DNA of 64,000 bases from Salinisphaera shabanensis E1L3A (lineage in GTDB: Bacteria > Pseudomonadota > Gammaproteobacteria > Nevskiales > Salinisphaeraceae), in NCBI RefSeq assembly GCF_000215955.2, contig NZ_AFNV02000003.1:186001-250000 (forward strand), in the 5' to 3' direction. Shown here piece by piece: positions 34,643 through 43,891 of the stretch. A model generated the notes under the pieces. It searched no databases and was not told the DNA's origin. It saw only the letters and a program-made list of their open reading frames with translations. The stretch's first letter is position 1. Each line of letters opens with the position of its first letter. The translations under genes and the position numbers were made by a program.

Positions 34643-35359
34643 ATGCACGCGGCACTACACACTCGGAACCCGGTCCAGGAGATCGGTCTGGTCGTCGATG
34701 AGAACCTGGAGCTGGTCAAACGTATCGCTTGGCGGTTGCATCAGCGCCTGCCGGACTGTGTCCAGATCGAGGATTTGATCCAGGCTGGAACCATAGGCCT
34801 GCTTGAAGCCTGGGAGCGTTACGAGTCCGGCGAGGACGCCAGTTTCGCAACGTTCGCCGGTATTCGTATCCGCGGAGCGATGCTCGATGAGATTCGCCGC
34901 GGCGACTGGGCGCCGCGTTCGCTGCATCGGGCTGCACGAGCGGTCAAACAGGCACGCTCCGACGTGGAACGTCGCTGTGGGCGGGCTGTACCCAGCACCG
35001 AAGTGGCCGCAGAAATGGGCATGCCGCTCAACGAGTATCGACGCTTGTGTGACGACGTTGCGTTGGCACATGTGGCCAGTCTCGACTCCACGCTTTCGGA
35101 TCAGCCGTCGTTGGAAGTCTCGGCCGGCGTCGAGTTCGCGCCCGAAGCCGCGGTCGAGTACCAGGATATGTGCGAAGCGGTGCAACGGGCGGCAACCAAG
35201 CTGCCCGAGCGCGAACAGCTGCTCATGCATCTCTACTATGAAAGCGGCCATAACCTGCGTCAGATTGCGGAACACCTGGGCGTGTCCGAGTCGCGGGTAT
35301 GTCAGCTGCATGGGCGGGCGATCCGCCAGATTCGTAAATTGCTTGGCGAAGCGGCCTGA
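34643..35359 (+). CDS. fliA: Flagellar sigma factor FliA (sigma-28)
   Basis: This 238-residue sigma factor has region 2 (CVQIEDLIQAGTIGLLEAWE, ATFAGIRIRGAMLDEIRRGD with the W of DWAPRSL) and region 4 (LPEREQLLMHLYYESGHNL and GVSESRVCQLHGRAI). These match FliA of gammaproteobacteria, which directs late flagellar and chemotaxis genes. A sigma-54 promoter lies upstream and a UUCG-loop terminator downstream, so it is probably a monocistronic class II/III flagellar gene. In most gammaproteobacteria fliA sits in a flhF-fleN-fliA-che cluster; none of those genes is here. Confidence 0.93.
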   Translation: MHAALHTRNPVQEIGLVVDENLELVKRIAWRLHQRLPDCVQIEDLIQAGTIGLLEAWERYESGEDASFATFAGIRIRGAMLDEIRRGDWAPRSLHRAARAVKQARSDVERRCGRAVPSTEVAAEMGMPLNEYRRLCDDVALAHVASLDSTLSDQPSLEVSAGVEFAPEAAVEYQDMCEAVQRAATKLPEREQLLMHLYYESGHNLRQIAEHLGVSESRVCQLHGRAIRQIRKLLGEAA

Positions 35360-35388
35360 ACGCTTCGCAACCCGAAAACCTCGTTACT

Positions 35389-35413
35389 GACCGCCTTCGG
35401 GCGGTCTTTTTTT
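35389..35413 (+). terminator. Rho-independent terminator after fliA
   Basis: GACCGCC (35389-35395), a TTCG tetraloop, GGCGGTC (35400-35406), then seven T residues to 35413. This is a textbook intrinsic terminator. Confidence 0.95.
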
Positions 35414-35513
35414 GGGTGAGCGTCTGCGTGCGGATGCAGATCAAAGCGCGATGTTTCGATAGCCACAGGGCGGCATGTAAGCTGGACGCCTGCGTTCAAA
35501 GCCCACTGTTTCG

Positions 35514-36041
35514 ATGTTCTATTTCGCCTACGGCTCGAACATGCTGATCGCCCGATTGGCCGAGCGTGTACCCAGTGTGCGCCCGGCTGGCCGGGCCTGG
35601 CTCGTCGGCCATCAACTGCATTTTCATTTGAGCGGCAGCGACGAATCGGGCAAGTGCAATGTGCTGCATACCGGCAACGACAGCGATATCGTGCACGGTG
35701 CGCTGTACGAGTTGGACGCCGAGCGTCTTGATCGATTGCATGCGGCCGAAGGCCCGCCGTATGTCTTTCTCGAGCTCGATGTGGGTACGCCGGATGGTGT
35801 GGTGCGTGCCGCCACTTATCGGGGCCGGCCTGAATATCTGGACGACGCGCTCGTGCCTTTCGATTGGTATCGCGACTTCGTCACCCATGGCGCACGCGAG
35901 CATGGGTTGCCGCCAGACTACGTCGCGCGCCTGGAAGGCGTGACGACGTGGCGCGATCCTGACGAACAGCGCGCGCAGCACAATCGCCGAATCCTGCAGC
36001 ACCAGGCGACGAACGTCATACGTGACCCGGTAAGGAATTAG
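35514..36041 (+). CDS. Gamma-glutamylcyclotransferase-like protein (AIG2/GGCT fold)
   Basis: This 175-residue cytoplasmic protein opens with FYFAYGSNM, the substrate-binding YGSN loop of gamma-glutamylcyclotransferases. The acidic residue expected for catalysis lies in HAAEGPPYVF near residue 81. These enzymes cyclise gamma-glutamyl groups to 5-oxoproline, for example in glutathione turnover. The length and motif order match the GGCT family. It is a stand-alone gene between fliA and the convergent glycosyltransferase gene. The true substrate is not certain. Confidence 0.82.
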   Translation: MFYFAYGSNMLIARLAERVPSVRPAGRAWLVGHQLHFHLSGSDESGKCNVLHTGNDSDIVHGALYELDAERLDRLHAAEGPPYVFLELDVGTPDGVVRAATYRGRPEYLDDALVPFDWYRDFVTHGAREHGLPPDYVARLEGVTTWRDPDEQRAQHNRRILQHQATNVIRDPVRN

Positions 36042-36102
36042 CGCGGACGAATTGACGGTCTGCACTGCCGCGCGCAAAGCCAATACGCGATTGCCCGCGT
36101 GC

Positions 36103-37212
36103 TCAGTAGGCGCCGGTCAGCCAGGCGAGTGGGCCCGGGGCGCTGCGTGCGCCGCGGCTGAGTGTGGCGATATCGCCGCGTAGCAGATCAATGGCCTCGC
36201 GTACGCCGTCGCGCTGGTGCGCCTGCGTGGCAGCGGCGTAATTGTCGGCGCGTTCCAGGAAGGCGCGTAGCGCGCGGGACGTAAGACGATGGAGCGACGC
36301 GCGCGTGCCCACGCCCATCCGGCGCACGGCTTCGGCATTCAGCCGTTGTTCGACAGCGTCTTCGGGCAATGCCAGCACCGGTTTGCCTAGATGAATCGCC
36401 TCCGATAGCAGTTGATTGCCGGCCGTGGACACCACGGCCCGTGCTGCCGCCAGATCGGTAATGAATTCGCTCTGCGAGGGGGCTTTGAAATGCAGATTGG
36501 CGCGCCGGCCGCGTTCGGCCGTGCCATAGACGATGACCGGTGCCCCGCAGGCGCGTAGCGCGGCGTCCATGGACGTGTTGTATTGATGGGCGCCCTTGTT
36601 CAGGTACACCAACACCGTATCGCCGCGGATCGGGGCGGCCTGACGTACCGGTTCGCGCAGGATCGCGCCGACCATGCGTACGCGTTCGTGGCGCGGCGTG
36701 GCCGGGTAGAAGCTGGATACGATCACCCGGTCCGGGTCGCCCATGAAGGCGCGATAGCCGAGTCCGTCGCGCCGTCCTGCCAGCGCATCGCCTGACGCGA
36801 AGTCGCAATGACAATAAGCCATGATGCCGACATGATCGAAACCGATTCGTGCAATACCGTGATGACGGGCAAAACGATGGCTATAGGTTTCTGAGTCGGA
36901 TATCACGATATCCGGCTCGAAATCGGCCATCTGTTGCCAGACCGCCCGAGTTTGCGGGCCGGCGACCAGTAGATCCGCGACTTTCGGCGCGTTGTGGCGC
37001 AGCGTGCGCCGGGCACAGATTCGCCCGCGCGGGCCGTACTGATAGCCGATGACCGGGATTTCGACGCTGTCATGGTCGGCGCGCAGCATTTCGTGGGCAT
37101 CGCGTCCGGCGAATACGCGCACTTGATGGCTATGTTCGAGCGCTGGCAGCACAGCGGCCGTGCGCATGGCATGGCCGCGGCCGTAACCCATCACCGCATA
37201 AGCGATTCGCAT
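36103..37212 (-). CDS. GT-B glycosyltransferase (family 28-like, MJ1255 type)
   Basis: This 369-residue protein has a GT-B fold. The N-terminal AYAVMGYGRGHAMRTAAVLP resembles the MurG/MJ1255 acceptor-domain start. The C-terminal nucleotide-sugar motif is visible in SEFITDLAAARAVVSTAGNQ and LLSEAIHLGKPVLALPEDA. It probably transfers a sugar from a UDP- or other nucleotide-sugar to an unknown lipid or cell-envelope acceptor. It is followed by the chorismatase and GT9 genes on the same strand, but no operon logic is clear. Confidence 0.8.
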   Translation of the reverse strand: MRIAYAVMGYGRGHAMRTAAVLPALEHSHQVRVFAGRDAHEMLRADHDSVEIPVIGYQYGPRGRICARRTLRHNAPKVADLLVAGPQTRAVWQQMADFEPDIVISDSETYSHRFARHHGIARIGFDHVGIMAYCHCDFASGDALAGRRDGLGYRAFMGDPDRVIVSSFYPATPRHERVRMVGAILREPVRQAAPIRGDTVLVYLNKGAHQYNTSMDAALRACGAPVIVYGTAERGRRANLHFKAPSQSEFITDLAAARAVVSTAGNQLLSEAIHLGKPVLALPEDAVEQRLNAEAVRRMGVGTRASLHRLTSRALRAFLERADNYAAATQAHQRDGVREAIDLLRGDIATLSRGARSAPGPLAWLTGAY

Positions 37213-37302
37213 GACAAGACCCGATTCATATGACGGCGTCAGTATCGGGTGGGCGAATGACGGGATTATGACGCCGCGCTGTGATAACGCGGGCCATTAT
37301 CG

Positions 37303-38281
37303 TCATTCCAGCCGCATCTGGGCTTCGAACTCGACCAGCAGCTCGGCACGACACAGCGGCGCATGCAGCAACGCGAGCGGTACGCCGGGCGCCTGGGTTG
37401 CCGCTATCTCGGCGACGATCGGCGCTTGCTCGGGATCGCGGATATAGGCTTTCAGGCATTCCAGCGCGCCGAGCCCCTGTGCATCGCGCCAGCAGTCGGC
37501 GTTGCGAATGACTGCACGCACGTTGTCTAACGCCTCCAGTGCCTGCGCGCCAACGTCGCCGACGTGACGACTTTCATGGCCGACGATGCTGGCGGTGCCG
37601 GAAATCAACAAATAAGGCGTGCCGCCCAGTTGCACCCGACCGCCGCGCGCGAACGCCGGCGGGGGGGCGCACGCCATAGTCGCGCGGGTAGGCATAGGCG
37701 CTAACTTGCCGCGGGTTTTCGATAGGCACCACAGGCGTTGGGCCGAGCAGTGCATGCATGCGCAGCCCGCGTTGATGGCTGCTGACCAGCGTAGCCGGCG
37801 GCAACACCGGCATGCCGGTATCGTTCGCATCGAGTGCTTCGGCCCGGCCCCGGCAGAAGCGGCGGTAGCGCTCGTCGTCGTCGTCGCCCGCGGTGACGTT
37901 CGACAACCAGTGCCATATCCGCTGAACCTGACCGAGGCCGAGTTGGCGCTGGAGCCGAAACAGCTGGTTATAGGTGTCGAACGCTGCCTGCTGGATTTGT
38001 TCGGGCTGATCGATGCGCTCGCCGTCGTCGATATGCAGTGCGGCAAAGGCGAAACCGCGGCCGGCGACATAATCCCAGCCTTCGGCATGGCCATGCGCAA
38101 GCGGGCCGGCGATCGCCCAGCTTTCCTGATCGAAGTTGCCGCCCAGCGATATTAGCGGGCAGGCAAAAACATCTGCATCGGCGGCATGCCGAACATGAAT
38201 AAGGCCGGTGTCGTAAGGCGCTTCATTCCCGCTATGGGCGCGCCAGCGTACCGTGGCAGCCTGTATCGGCGCGTCGGGCAT
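37303..38281 (-). pseudogene. Chorismatase (XanB2/FkbO-like hydroxybenzoate synthase) gene with a frameshift
   Basis: Two overlapping minus-strand frames together encode one chorismatase. From ATG 38281 the first frame runs through QVSAYAYPRDYGVRPP; near 37661-37667 (seven G on the plus strand, C on the coding strand) the sense moves to the next frame, which continues AFARGGRVQLGGTPYLLISG, TASIVGHESRHVGDVGAQ to the end at 37303. NPRQVSAY, YG-R-P-FAR and SGTASIVGHESRH are chorismatase/RidA-fold hallmarks. The enzyme would make 3- or 4-hydroxybenzoate plus pyruvate from chorismate. Removing one C restores a product of about 325 residues. A sequencing error in the C tract is possible. Confidence 0.85.
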
Positions 38282-38346
38282 AAGAAAATCGCAGGGCAGT
38301 CAGACGAACTCGCAGTTTAGCCCGGCGATTGATTGCGCAACAAAAC

Positions 38347-39447
38347 TCAGGCGACGAAGGCGCTGGACTGGCGGGCGCGCTCGGCCACCGCATCCACAGC
38401 GGCCGATGGATCGAGCGCCGCGCCTTCGAGCGAAATACAGCCTTGCCCGAGTGGCGCGTAGGACGCAGGGGCGGTGGCCTTGAACAGGCCCACCACAGGC
38501 ACGCCGGCCGCTGCGGCAAGATGCATGGGGCCGCTGTCCGCCGCAACGAATGCATGCAATCGGCCGAGTAAAGCCGCGAGTACATCGAGTTCGGCGATAG
38601 TCACGCTCGCAATGTCGGCTGCAATCGGCTCGGGCTGGTCGGGCGCGCGAATCTGAATCAGCCGGGCCGCAGGCAGACGCTTTCTAAAGCGGGTGACGAA
38701 CTCACGCCACCACGACTCATCAAACTGTTTGCGTCCGGTCGCGCGGGTGAAAAACCCGACGGTCGTTGTGGTCGCACGCGCCTGACCGGCAAACGCCGTC
38801 TGCCAGTGCCGCTGCGCCAGCTTGTGAGACGGTGCGCACGGAAACACGGCCAGGGTGTTGAAGGTTTTCCAATCAAAGTCGGTCACGCTGGATTGCAGTA
38901 ATTCGACCGATTGGAGGGCTTGATGACGGCTGTCGGGCCTCGGCGCGGCATGGGTGAGGGGCAGCCACTGATCGCGTGCGGCAAAACCCATGCGTTGTTG
39001 CGTGCGCGCCAACGCCAGGGCAAGCCGGTTGCTGGTGGAGTTGCCGCTCGGATCGATCGCCAGATCGTAACGAATCGAGCGCAGGCGCCGCAGCAGGCCG
39101 AACGTCGCACGTAGCGATTTTTCCTGAACCCAGACCTGGCCAATCCCCGGCAGGCCTTCCAGTAGCGGCTTCTGGCGGGCGTCCTGAATAAGTACATCGA
39201 TGGTCGCCGCCGGCAACGATGCGGCCAGGCTGCGCAGCATCGGCGTGAGGAAAAGGATATTGCCGAGGCGTTTGTTCAGGCGCACCACGAGAATACGACG
39301 CGTGTCTGAAGCAAACGGCCGCCGACGCGGTTCGACGGTGCCGAATACACGTGTGAGCAAGCGGTTGAACCGCTGTCGATTGCCACGCCGCAGGCGTTTG
39401 ATCCAGCCTTTGAAGCCGGTCGCGTTGATTGTATTACGATGGGCCAT
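38347..39447 (-). CDS. Glycosyltransferase family 9 (heptosyltransferase-like)
   Basis: This 366-residue protein is a GT-B family 9 transferase, related to ADP-heptose:LPS heptosyltransferases. The N-terminal ILVVRLNKRLGNILFLTPML and the C-terminal FVAADSGPMHLAAAAGVPVV, where the DSGPMHLA motif binds the nucleotide-sugar, are diagnostic. A long basic N-terminal tail (KGWIKRLRRGNRQRFNRLL) may attach it to the inner membrane. It probably adds a sugar to the LPS core or another glycan. It lies 65 bases downstream of the chorismatase start, on the same strand. Confidence 0.88.
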   Translation of the reverse strand: MAHRNTINATGFKGWIKRLRRGNRQRFNRLLTRVFGTVEPRRRPFASDTRRILVVRLNKRLGNILFLTPMLRSLAASLPAATIDVLIQDARQKPLLEGLPGIGQVWVQEKSLRATFGLLRRLRSIRYDLAIDPSGNSTSNRLALALARTQQRMGFAARDQWLPLTHAAPRPDSRHQALQSVELLQSSVTDFDWKTFNTLAVFPCAPSHKLAQRHWQTAFAGQARATTTTVGFFTRATGRKQFDESWWREFVTRFRKRLPAARLIQIRAPDQPEPIAADIASVTIAELDVLAALLGRLHAFVAADSGPMHLAAAAGVPVVGLFKATAPASYAPLGQGCISLEGAALDPSAAVDAVAERARQSSAFVA

Positions 39448-39527
39448 CTGGCCCTCCCATCGGTAAGAATGGGGTCATCATGCCGTGAGGGTGTTGCGCA
39501 ATCCGTCAATTCGATATTAAGAAGACG

Positions 39528-40790
39528 TTAAAGTCGTGCGAAGCGCACTTCCACGCGGGTGCCTTCATCCGGCCGACTGGTCAGGCGCAAATGCCAGTCG
39601 TAGCGGTGTGCGACGCGCTGCACGAGATACAGCCCCAAGCCAAGGCCGGCGCCGCGACCATAGCGGTAGCCGCGTTCGAATGCCTGGCGTCTTTGTTCGG
39701 CGTCCATGCCGGGGCCGTCATCGGCAACGCTGAGCACGTTATCAGCCAGGGTCACGCGGATATTGGGCCCGCCGTGGCGCATTGCGTTGCGTAGCAGGTT
39801 GCCGAAAACGATCACCAGCGCGATCCGTGGCGCGGCCACCGGGCAATGGTCCATCGCTGCCACTTGCACGGTGCTGTTGCCGAGAATCGGCCGGTAGGCG
39901 TCGAGCAGTTCGCCGACCACGATATCCGCCCGACAATGCTGCTCGCTAGAGAGATTGCTGCTTTCATCGCGCGCCAGAAAAAGCAGTGACTCGATCAGAT
40001 CGGCCATTTGCCGCGAGGCGCGCTCGATGCGCATGAGCGGCGCACTGTCGGTAAAACGCGGATCCTGGCGCAGGACTTCCAGTGCGCCCTGAATCACGGC
40101 CAGCGGCGTGCGCAATTCATGGCTGGCATCGGCAGTGAAACTGCGTTCGCGTTCGACAAAACCGTCCAGGCGCTGCATGAAACGATCGAAGGCCCGCGCG
40201 ATCGCGCCGACTTCATAGCCGTCGAAGCGTTCGGCCATCGCTTCGCCGGGCGCGCCCGGTTCGAGCCGGGCCACGTGCTCGGCGAGCTGATTGATCGGTT
40301 TGAGGCTGATGCGTGCGATCCAGATACCCAGCGGCAGCGCGAGCGCGAAGACGATGATTACGGCCACGATCAGCGCGATACGAAACACCGCCTCGCGGGC
40401 CTCGATCGCGGTCATGTCGTAGGTCAGATAGGCGCGTTTGCCGTTGATGATGGTAGTGGCGACGCGATAACTGCGCCCGCCGTAGCTCAGATTCACACCC
40501 GTGCTGTGACGCGGCAACGGGCGCAGTGCCTCGGGCAACAGGCCCAGTGCGTCGGGTTCGACCACGAATGCCTTGATCGTGGCCGAATTGGGTAGCGCTG
40601 CTTCGCCTTCGATCGGATATTCGGCTTCGAGCTCGCCAAGTTCGTGGGCGACGATGCCGTCGAGCAGGTCGTTTTCCAGACGTTCGTTGATGGCGAACAG
40701 TGCGAGCACGATGAGCGTGGCCATGACGGCCACGAACAAGGCCAGCGCAGCGGTCACCCGGAACTGCAGGCTGTCGAGTGGACGAAACAC
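39528..40790 (-). CDS. Two-component sensor histidine kinase
   Basis: This is a 420-residue inner-membrane kinase. TM1 (about 13-35) and TM2 (about 138-160) bracket a periplasmic sensor of about 100 residues, followed by a HAMP linker. The phospho-acceptor His is in DASHELRTPLAVIQG. ATP-binding boxes are N (NLLRNAMRHG), G1 (VADDGPGMD) and G2 (RGAGLGLGLYLVQ). The start is GTG 40790, 11 bases after the stop of its response-regulator partner. The layout resembles QseC/BasS-type kinases. The signal is unknown. Confidence 0.92.
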   Translation of the reverse strand: MFRPLDSLQFRVTAALALFVAVMATLIVLALFAINERLENDLLDGIVAHELGELEAEYPIEGEAALPNSATIKAFVVEPDALGLLPEALRPLPRHSTGVNLSYGGRSYRVATTIINGKRAYLTYDMTAIEAREAVFRIALIVAVIIVFALALPLGIWIARISLKPINQLAEHVARLEPGAPGEAMAERFDGYEVGAIARAFDRFMQRLDGFVERERSFTADASHELRTPLAVIQGALEVLRQDPRFTDSAPLMRIERASRQMADLIESLLFLARDESSNLSSEQHCRADIVVGELLDAYRPILGNSTVQVAAMDHCPVAAPRIALVIVFGNLLRNAMRHGGPNIRVTLADNVLSVADDGPGMDAEQRRQAFERGYRYGRGAGLGLGLYLVQRVAHRYDWHLRLTSRPDEGTRVEVRFARL

Positions 40791-40801
40791 GCCAGCGTGG
40801 C

Positions 40802-41482
40802 CTAAGCAGCGTCGGGCGCGATCAGGCGATAGCCCATGGTCGGCACCGTATGCAGAAGCGGTGTGCCGAACGGTTTGTCGATTGCGGCGCGCAGCGCATG
40901 AATATGGGTGCGCAAGGCTTCTGAGTCCGGCGGATGGTCGCCCCAGATTGCGGTTTCCAGTTCGCCGCGACGTACCAGCCGCGGCGAGGCGCGCATAAGC
41001 ACTTCCAGCAGCCGCAGCGCGGTGGGCGTGAGCGTCACGCGCTGGTCGTTGCGCGTGGTCTGCCAGGTGTCCAGGTTGAGTACGAGATCAGCAACGCGCA
41101 GTACGTGCTGGCTCTGGCGCGGGCCGCGGCTGCCGAGCGCGGTCAGCCGAGCATCGAGCTCGAGCAGCGAGAACGGTTTGATCAGGTAATCGTCGGCGCC
41201 GGACGCAAAACCGGCGAGCTTGTCGTCGAGCGTGTCACGCGCAGTGAGCATGAGCACCGGCGTCTGTCGATCGGCTTCGCCGCGCAGGCGTGTGCACAGA
41301 TCGAAGCCATCGATGCCCGGCAGCATCAGATCGAGCACGATCGCGTCGTAATCGTTGACCACGGCCAGGTGCAGCCCGGTCACGCCGTCGCTGGCGCTAT
41401 CCATGACGTGGTGGCGGGCGGACAGAAAATCGATGATATTGGCCGCGAGATCTTCGTTGTCCTCAATCACGAGTATGCGCAT
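40802..41482 (-). CDS. OmpR-family response regulator
   Basis: This 226-residue regulator has a receiver domain with the acidic pocket (IEDNED), phospho-acceptor Asp51 in AIVLDLMLPGIDG, and Lys in YLIKPFSLLEL. A C-terminal winged-helix DNA-binding domain carries VTLTPTALRLLEVLMRA and RTHIHALRAAIDKPFG. ATG 41482 begins directly at RILVIEDNED; the longer frame upstream is spurious. It is upstream of the histidine kinase gene and both are likely cotranscribed. Target genes are unknown; the adjacent divergent glucosylglycerate genes are a possible target (inference). Confidence 0.93.
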   Translation of the reverse strand: MRILVIEDNEDLAANIIDFLSARHHVMDSASDGVTGLHLAVVNDYDAIVLDLMLPGIDGFDLCTRLRGEADRQTPVLMLTARDTLDDKLAGFASGADDYLIKPFSLLELDARLTALGSRGPRQSQHVLRVADLVLNLDTWQTTRNDQRVTLTPTALRLLEVLMRASPRLVRRGELETAIWGDHPPDSEALRTHIHALRAAIDKPFGTPLLHTVPTMGYRLIAPDAA

Positions 41483-41720
41483 AGTCGAAGTTCCCGCTCG
41501 ATCCGCGTTGCCGAAAGACCCGCGGCAGGATGCCACGCGTATCACTCGGGGCATTTTATCCGTATTTGCCGGTGTCCCGGTCTTACGTGCGCTGGATTAC
41601 ACTCAAGCCCAGATCGCTGCGCCCGCGCACGGCGCCATTCTGTCTTGTAACACGCGCCCGCACCATGATTAATCCGATCTGCCTTGCTTCGTGTTTGCGC
41701 CTGTCATTGCGGTGTGCGCG

Positions 41721-42542
41721 ATGAGAATGGCGCGCTCCTCGGCTGTCGTCTTTACCGATCTCGATGCCACCTTGCTCGATCATCACGACTACAGCTGGCA
41801 GGCGGCCGGCGAGGCCCTGGCTGTGTTGGCCGCGCACGAGGTGCCGGTCTGCATCGTGACCAGCAAGACCGCCGCCGAAGTGGCTGCCTTGCGTTGCGAG
41901 CTGGCCAACGGCCATCCGTTTGCAACAGAAAACGGCGGCGCGGTGGCCGTGCCGCAGGGTTATTTCGAGGGCGCACATTGCGATGCGAACACGCCGCTGG
42001 ACGTGACCACCCTGGGTGCCGAGCGCGAGATATTGCGTGCGTTGGTCGAGCGCTTGCGCGCAAAGCACGGTTTTCGTTTTACCGGCTTCGGCGATATGGG
42101 CGTGGATGACGTCATCGAGGCGACCGGCCTGGATCGCGAGGCGGCCGCCAAGGCACTCGACCGCGCGGCCTCGGAGCCGTTGCTCTGGCAGGACAGCGAG
42201 GAGGCGCTCGACACGTTCTGTGGTGCCGTCGAAGCCGCCGGTCTGGCCGTTCGGGTCGGCGGGCGCTTCGTGCACGTACTGGGCCAGGCCGACAAGGGCG
42301 ATGCGCTGACGTGGTTGCGCGCGCGCTACGAACGCGCGCACGGTCCGATTCTTGCTGTAGCGTTGGGCGATAGCGGCAACGATGTGGACATGCTCGAAGC
42401 GGCCGATATCGGCTATTGGGTGGCACGCCCTGACGGCAGCTATCACGGGTCGGCCATGGGCCACATTCGGCATGCCCGCGGTATCGGCCCGGCAGGCTGG
42501 GCCGAGGCCATCACGGCGTTGATCGCCCACCACGAGATCTAG
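41721..42542 (+). CDS. HAD-IIB phosphatase, mannosyl/glucosyl-3-phosphoglycerate phosphatase family
   Basis: This 273-residue HAD phosphatase has the nucleophile motif FTDLDATLLD (Asp-x-Asp) and motif IV GDSGNDVDMLEAAD. Motif II-like IVTSKTAAEV is in between, and the MpgP-specific cap region contains FTGFGDMGVDDVIEATGL. This matches mannosyl-3-phosphoglycerate phosphatase and relatives, and it would remove the phosphate from glucosyl-3-phosphoglycerate made by the next gene. It ends 15 bases before the synthase ATG. The start is uncertain (41721 chosen; 41727 also possible). No clear ribosome site is visible. Confidence 0.85.
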   Translation: MRMARSSAVVFTDLDATLLDHHDYSWQAAGEALAVLAAHEVPVCIVTSKTAAEVAALRCELANGHPFATENGGAVAVPQGYFEGAHCDANTPLDVTTLGAEREILRALVERLRAKHGFRFTGFGDMGVDDVIEATGLDREAAAKALDRAASEPLLWQDSEEALDTFCGAVEAAGLAVRVGGRFVHVLGQADKGDALTWLRARYERAHGPILAVALGDSGNDVDMLEAADIGYWVARPDGSYHGSAMGHIRHARGIGPAGWAEAITALIAHHEI

Positions 42543-42557
42543 AGCGAAGGACACGGT

Positions 42558-43796
42558 ATGGCGGATTTTCATCAAAACGGGCTGATCACGACCCTGCATC
42601 GGCTAGGCGAGCGGCCGATCGAGGCACTGGAAGCCGAGTTGCGCGCCTTCGGCGAGCGCCGGTCGATGTCTTTGATCCTGCCTTGTCTGTACTCCGAACT
42701 CGAAGGCGATGCCTTGCCGCATATCGTCGAGGAAATCGCGAAAGTCGATTATCTCGACGAAATCATCATTGGCCTGGATGCAGCCGACGAAACGCAGTTT
42801 GCGCATGCGCACGCGTTCTTCGAGCGTCTCGGCCAGCACTATCGGCTGCTATGGAACGATGGGCCGCGCCTGCAAGCACTCTACGATCAGCTCGATGCCG
42901 AAGGTCTGGCACCCGAGCGGCCGGGCAAGGGCGCCAACGTATGGAACTGCATGGGCTATTTCCTGGCCTCCGGGCGCGGGCGTGTGCTGGCCATGCACGA
43001 CTGCGATATCAAGACCTATAGCCGCGATCTGCTTGCGCGCCTGTTCTATCCGATGGTGCACCCGAACTTTACCTACAAGTTCGCCAAGGGCTATTACGCA
43101 CGGGTCGCCGATGGCGCGATCAACGGTCGTGTGGCGCGCCTGTTCGTCACGCCGCTGGTTCGCGCGTTGATGACCGTGGTCGGCGAAATGGAATACTTGC
43201 GCTATATGGACAGTTTTCGTTATCCGCTGTCCGGCGAGTGTGCGATGAGTGCGTCGGTGGCCGAAGCGATCCGGATACCCAGCGACTGGGGCCTGGAGAT
43301 CGGCATCCTCGCCGAGGTGCACCGCAACTACACGCCCAATGCGATCTGCCAGGTCGATATTGCCGATGCTTACGATCACAAGCATCAGCCCGTGTCGGAT
43401 CATGAAGCCGATACCGGGCTGGCCAAGATGAGCGCCGACATCGCCAAGGCGCTTTATCGCAAGCTGGCGACCTACGGCGTCGTACTCACGCCGGAAACCA
43501 TTCGCACCATCAAGGCGGTGTATCTGCGCAATGCGCTGGATAGTGTCGAACGATTCTATTTCGACGCGCAGATCAACGGGCTCGGCTACGACCGCCACAA
43601 GGAAGAAAAGACGGTCGAGGTCTTCGTCGAGGCGATCATCAAGGCGGGCGAGCAATACGTGGCCAACCCCATGGAAGTTCCGTTCATCCCCACCTGGAAT
43701 CGCGTGCGCGCGGCTTTTCCCAACTTCCTTGCGGATTTTCATGCGGCCGTGGAGCGCGACCACGAGGAGGCCCAGGCCGCCGCCAGAAAGGGTTGA
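42558..43796 (+). CDS. gpgS: Glucosyl-3-phosphoglycerate synthase (GT81)
   Basis: This 412-residue glycosyltransferase matches the bacterial GpgS (GT81) family, which joins NDP-glucose and 3-phosphoglycerate. GKGANVWNCMGYFLASGRGR, the metal-binding MHDCDIKTYS, and WGLEIGILAEVHRNY are family-typical. The C-terminal EVPFIPTWNRVRAAFPNF stretch also matches. AAGGA lies 7-8 bases before ATG 42558. With the upstream phosphatase it forms a two-step route to glucosylglycerate, a compatible solute used under salt or nitrogen stress. The mannosyl analogue is less likely since MpgS is usually GT55. Confidence 0.9.
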   Translation: MADFHQNGLITTLHRLGERPIEALEAELRAFGERRSMSLILPCLYSELEGDALPHIVEEIAKVDYLDEIIIGLDAADETQFAHAHAFFERLGQHYRLLWNDGPRLQALYDQLDAEGLAPERPGKGANVWNCMGYFLASGRGRVLAMHDCDIKTYSRDLLARLFYPMVHPNFTYKFAKGYYARVADGAINGRVARLFVTPLVRALMTVVGEMEYLRYMDSFRYPLSGECAMSASVAEAIRIPSDWGLEIGILAEVHRNYTPNAICQVDIADAYDHKHQPVSDHEADTGLAKMSADIAKALYRKLATYGVVLTPETIRTIKAVYLRNALDSVERFYFDAQINGLGYDRHKEEKTVEVFVEAIIKAGEQYVANPMEVPFIPTWNRVRAAFPNFLADFHAAVERDHEEAQAAARKG

Positions 43797-43891
43797 GCGA
43801 ACCGGGGCGTACCCGCGTCAGCGCCTGTTCAGCGAGCAATGGCGTAATCGTGTTATGAAAGCCGGCGATAAAGGGTACGAGGAAGCACGCC

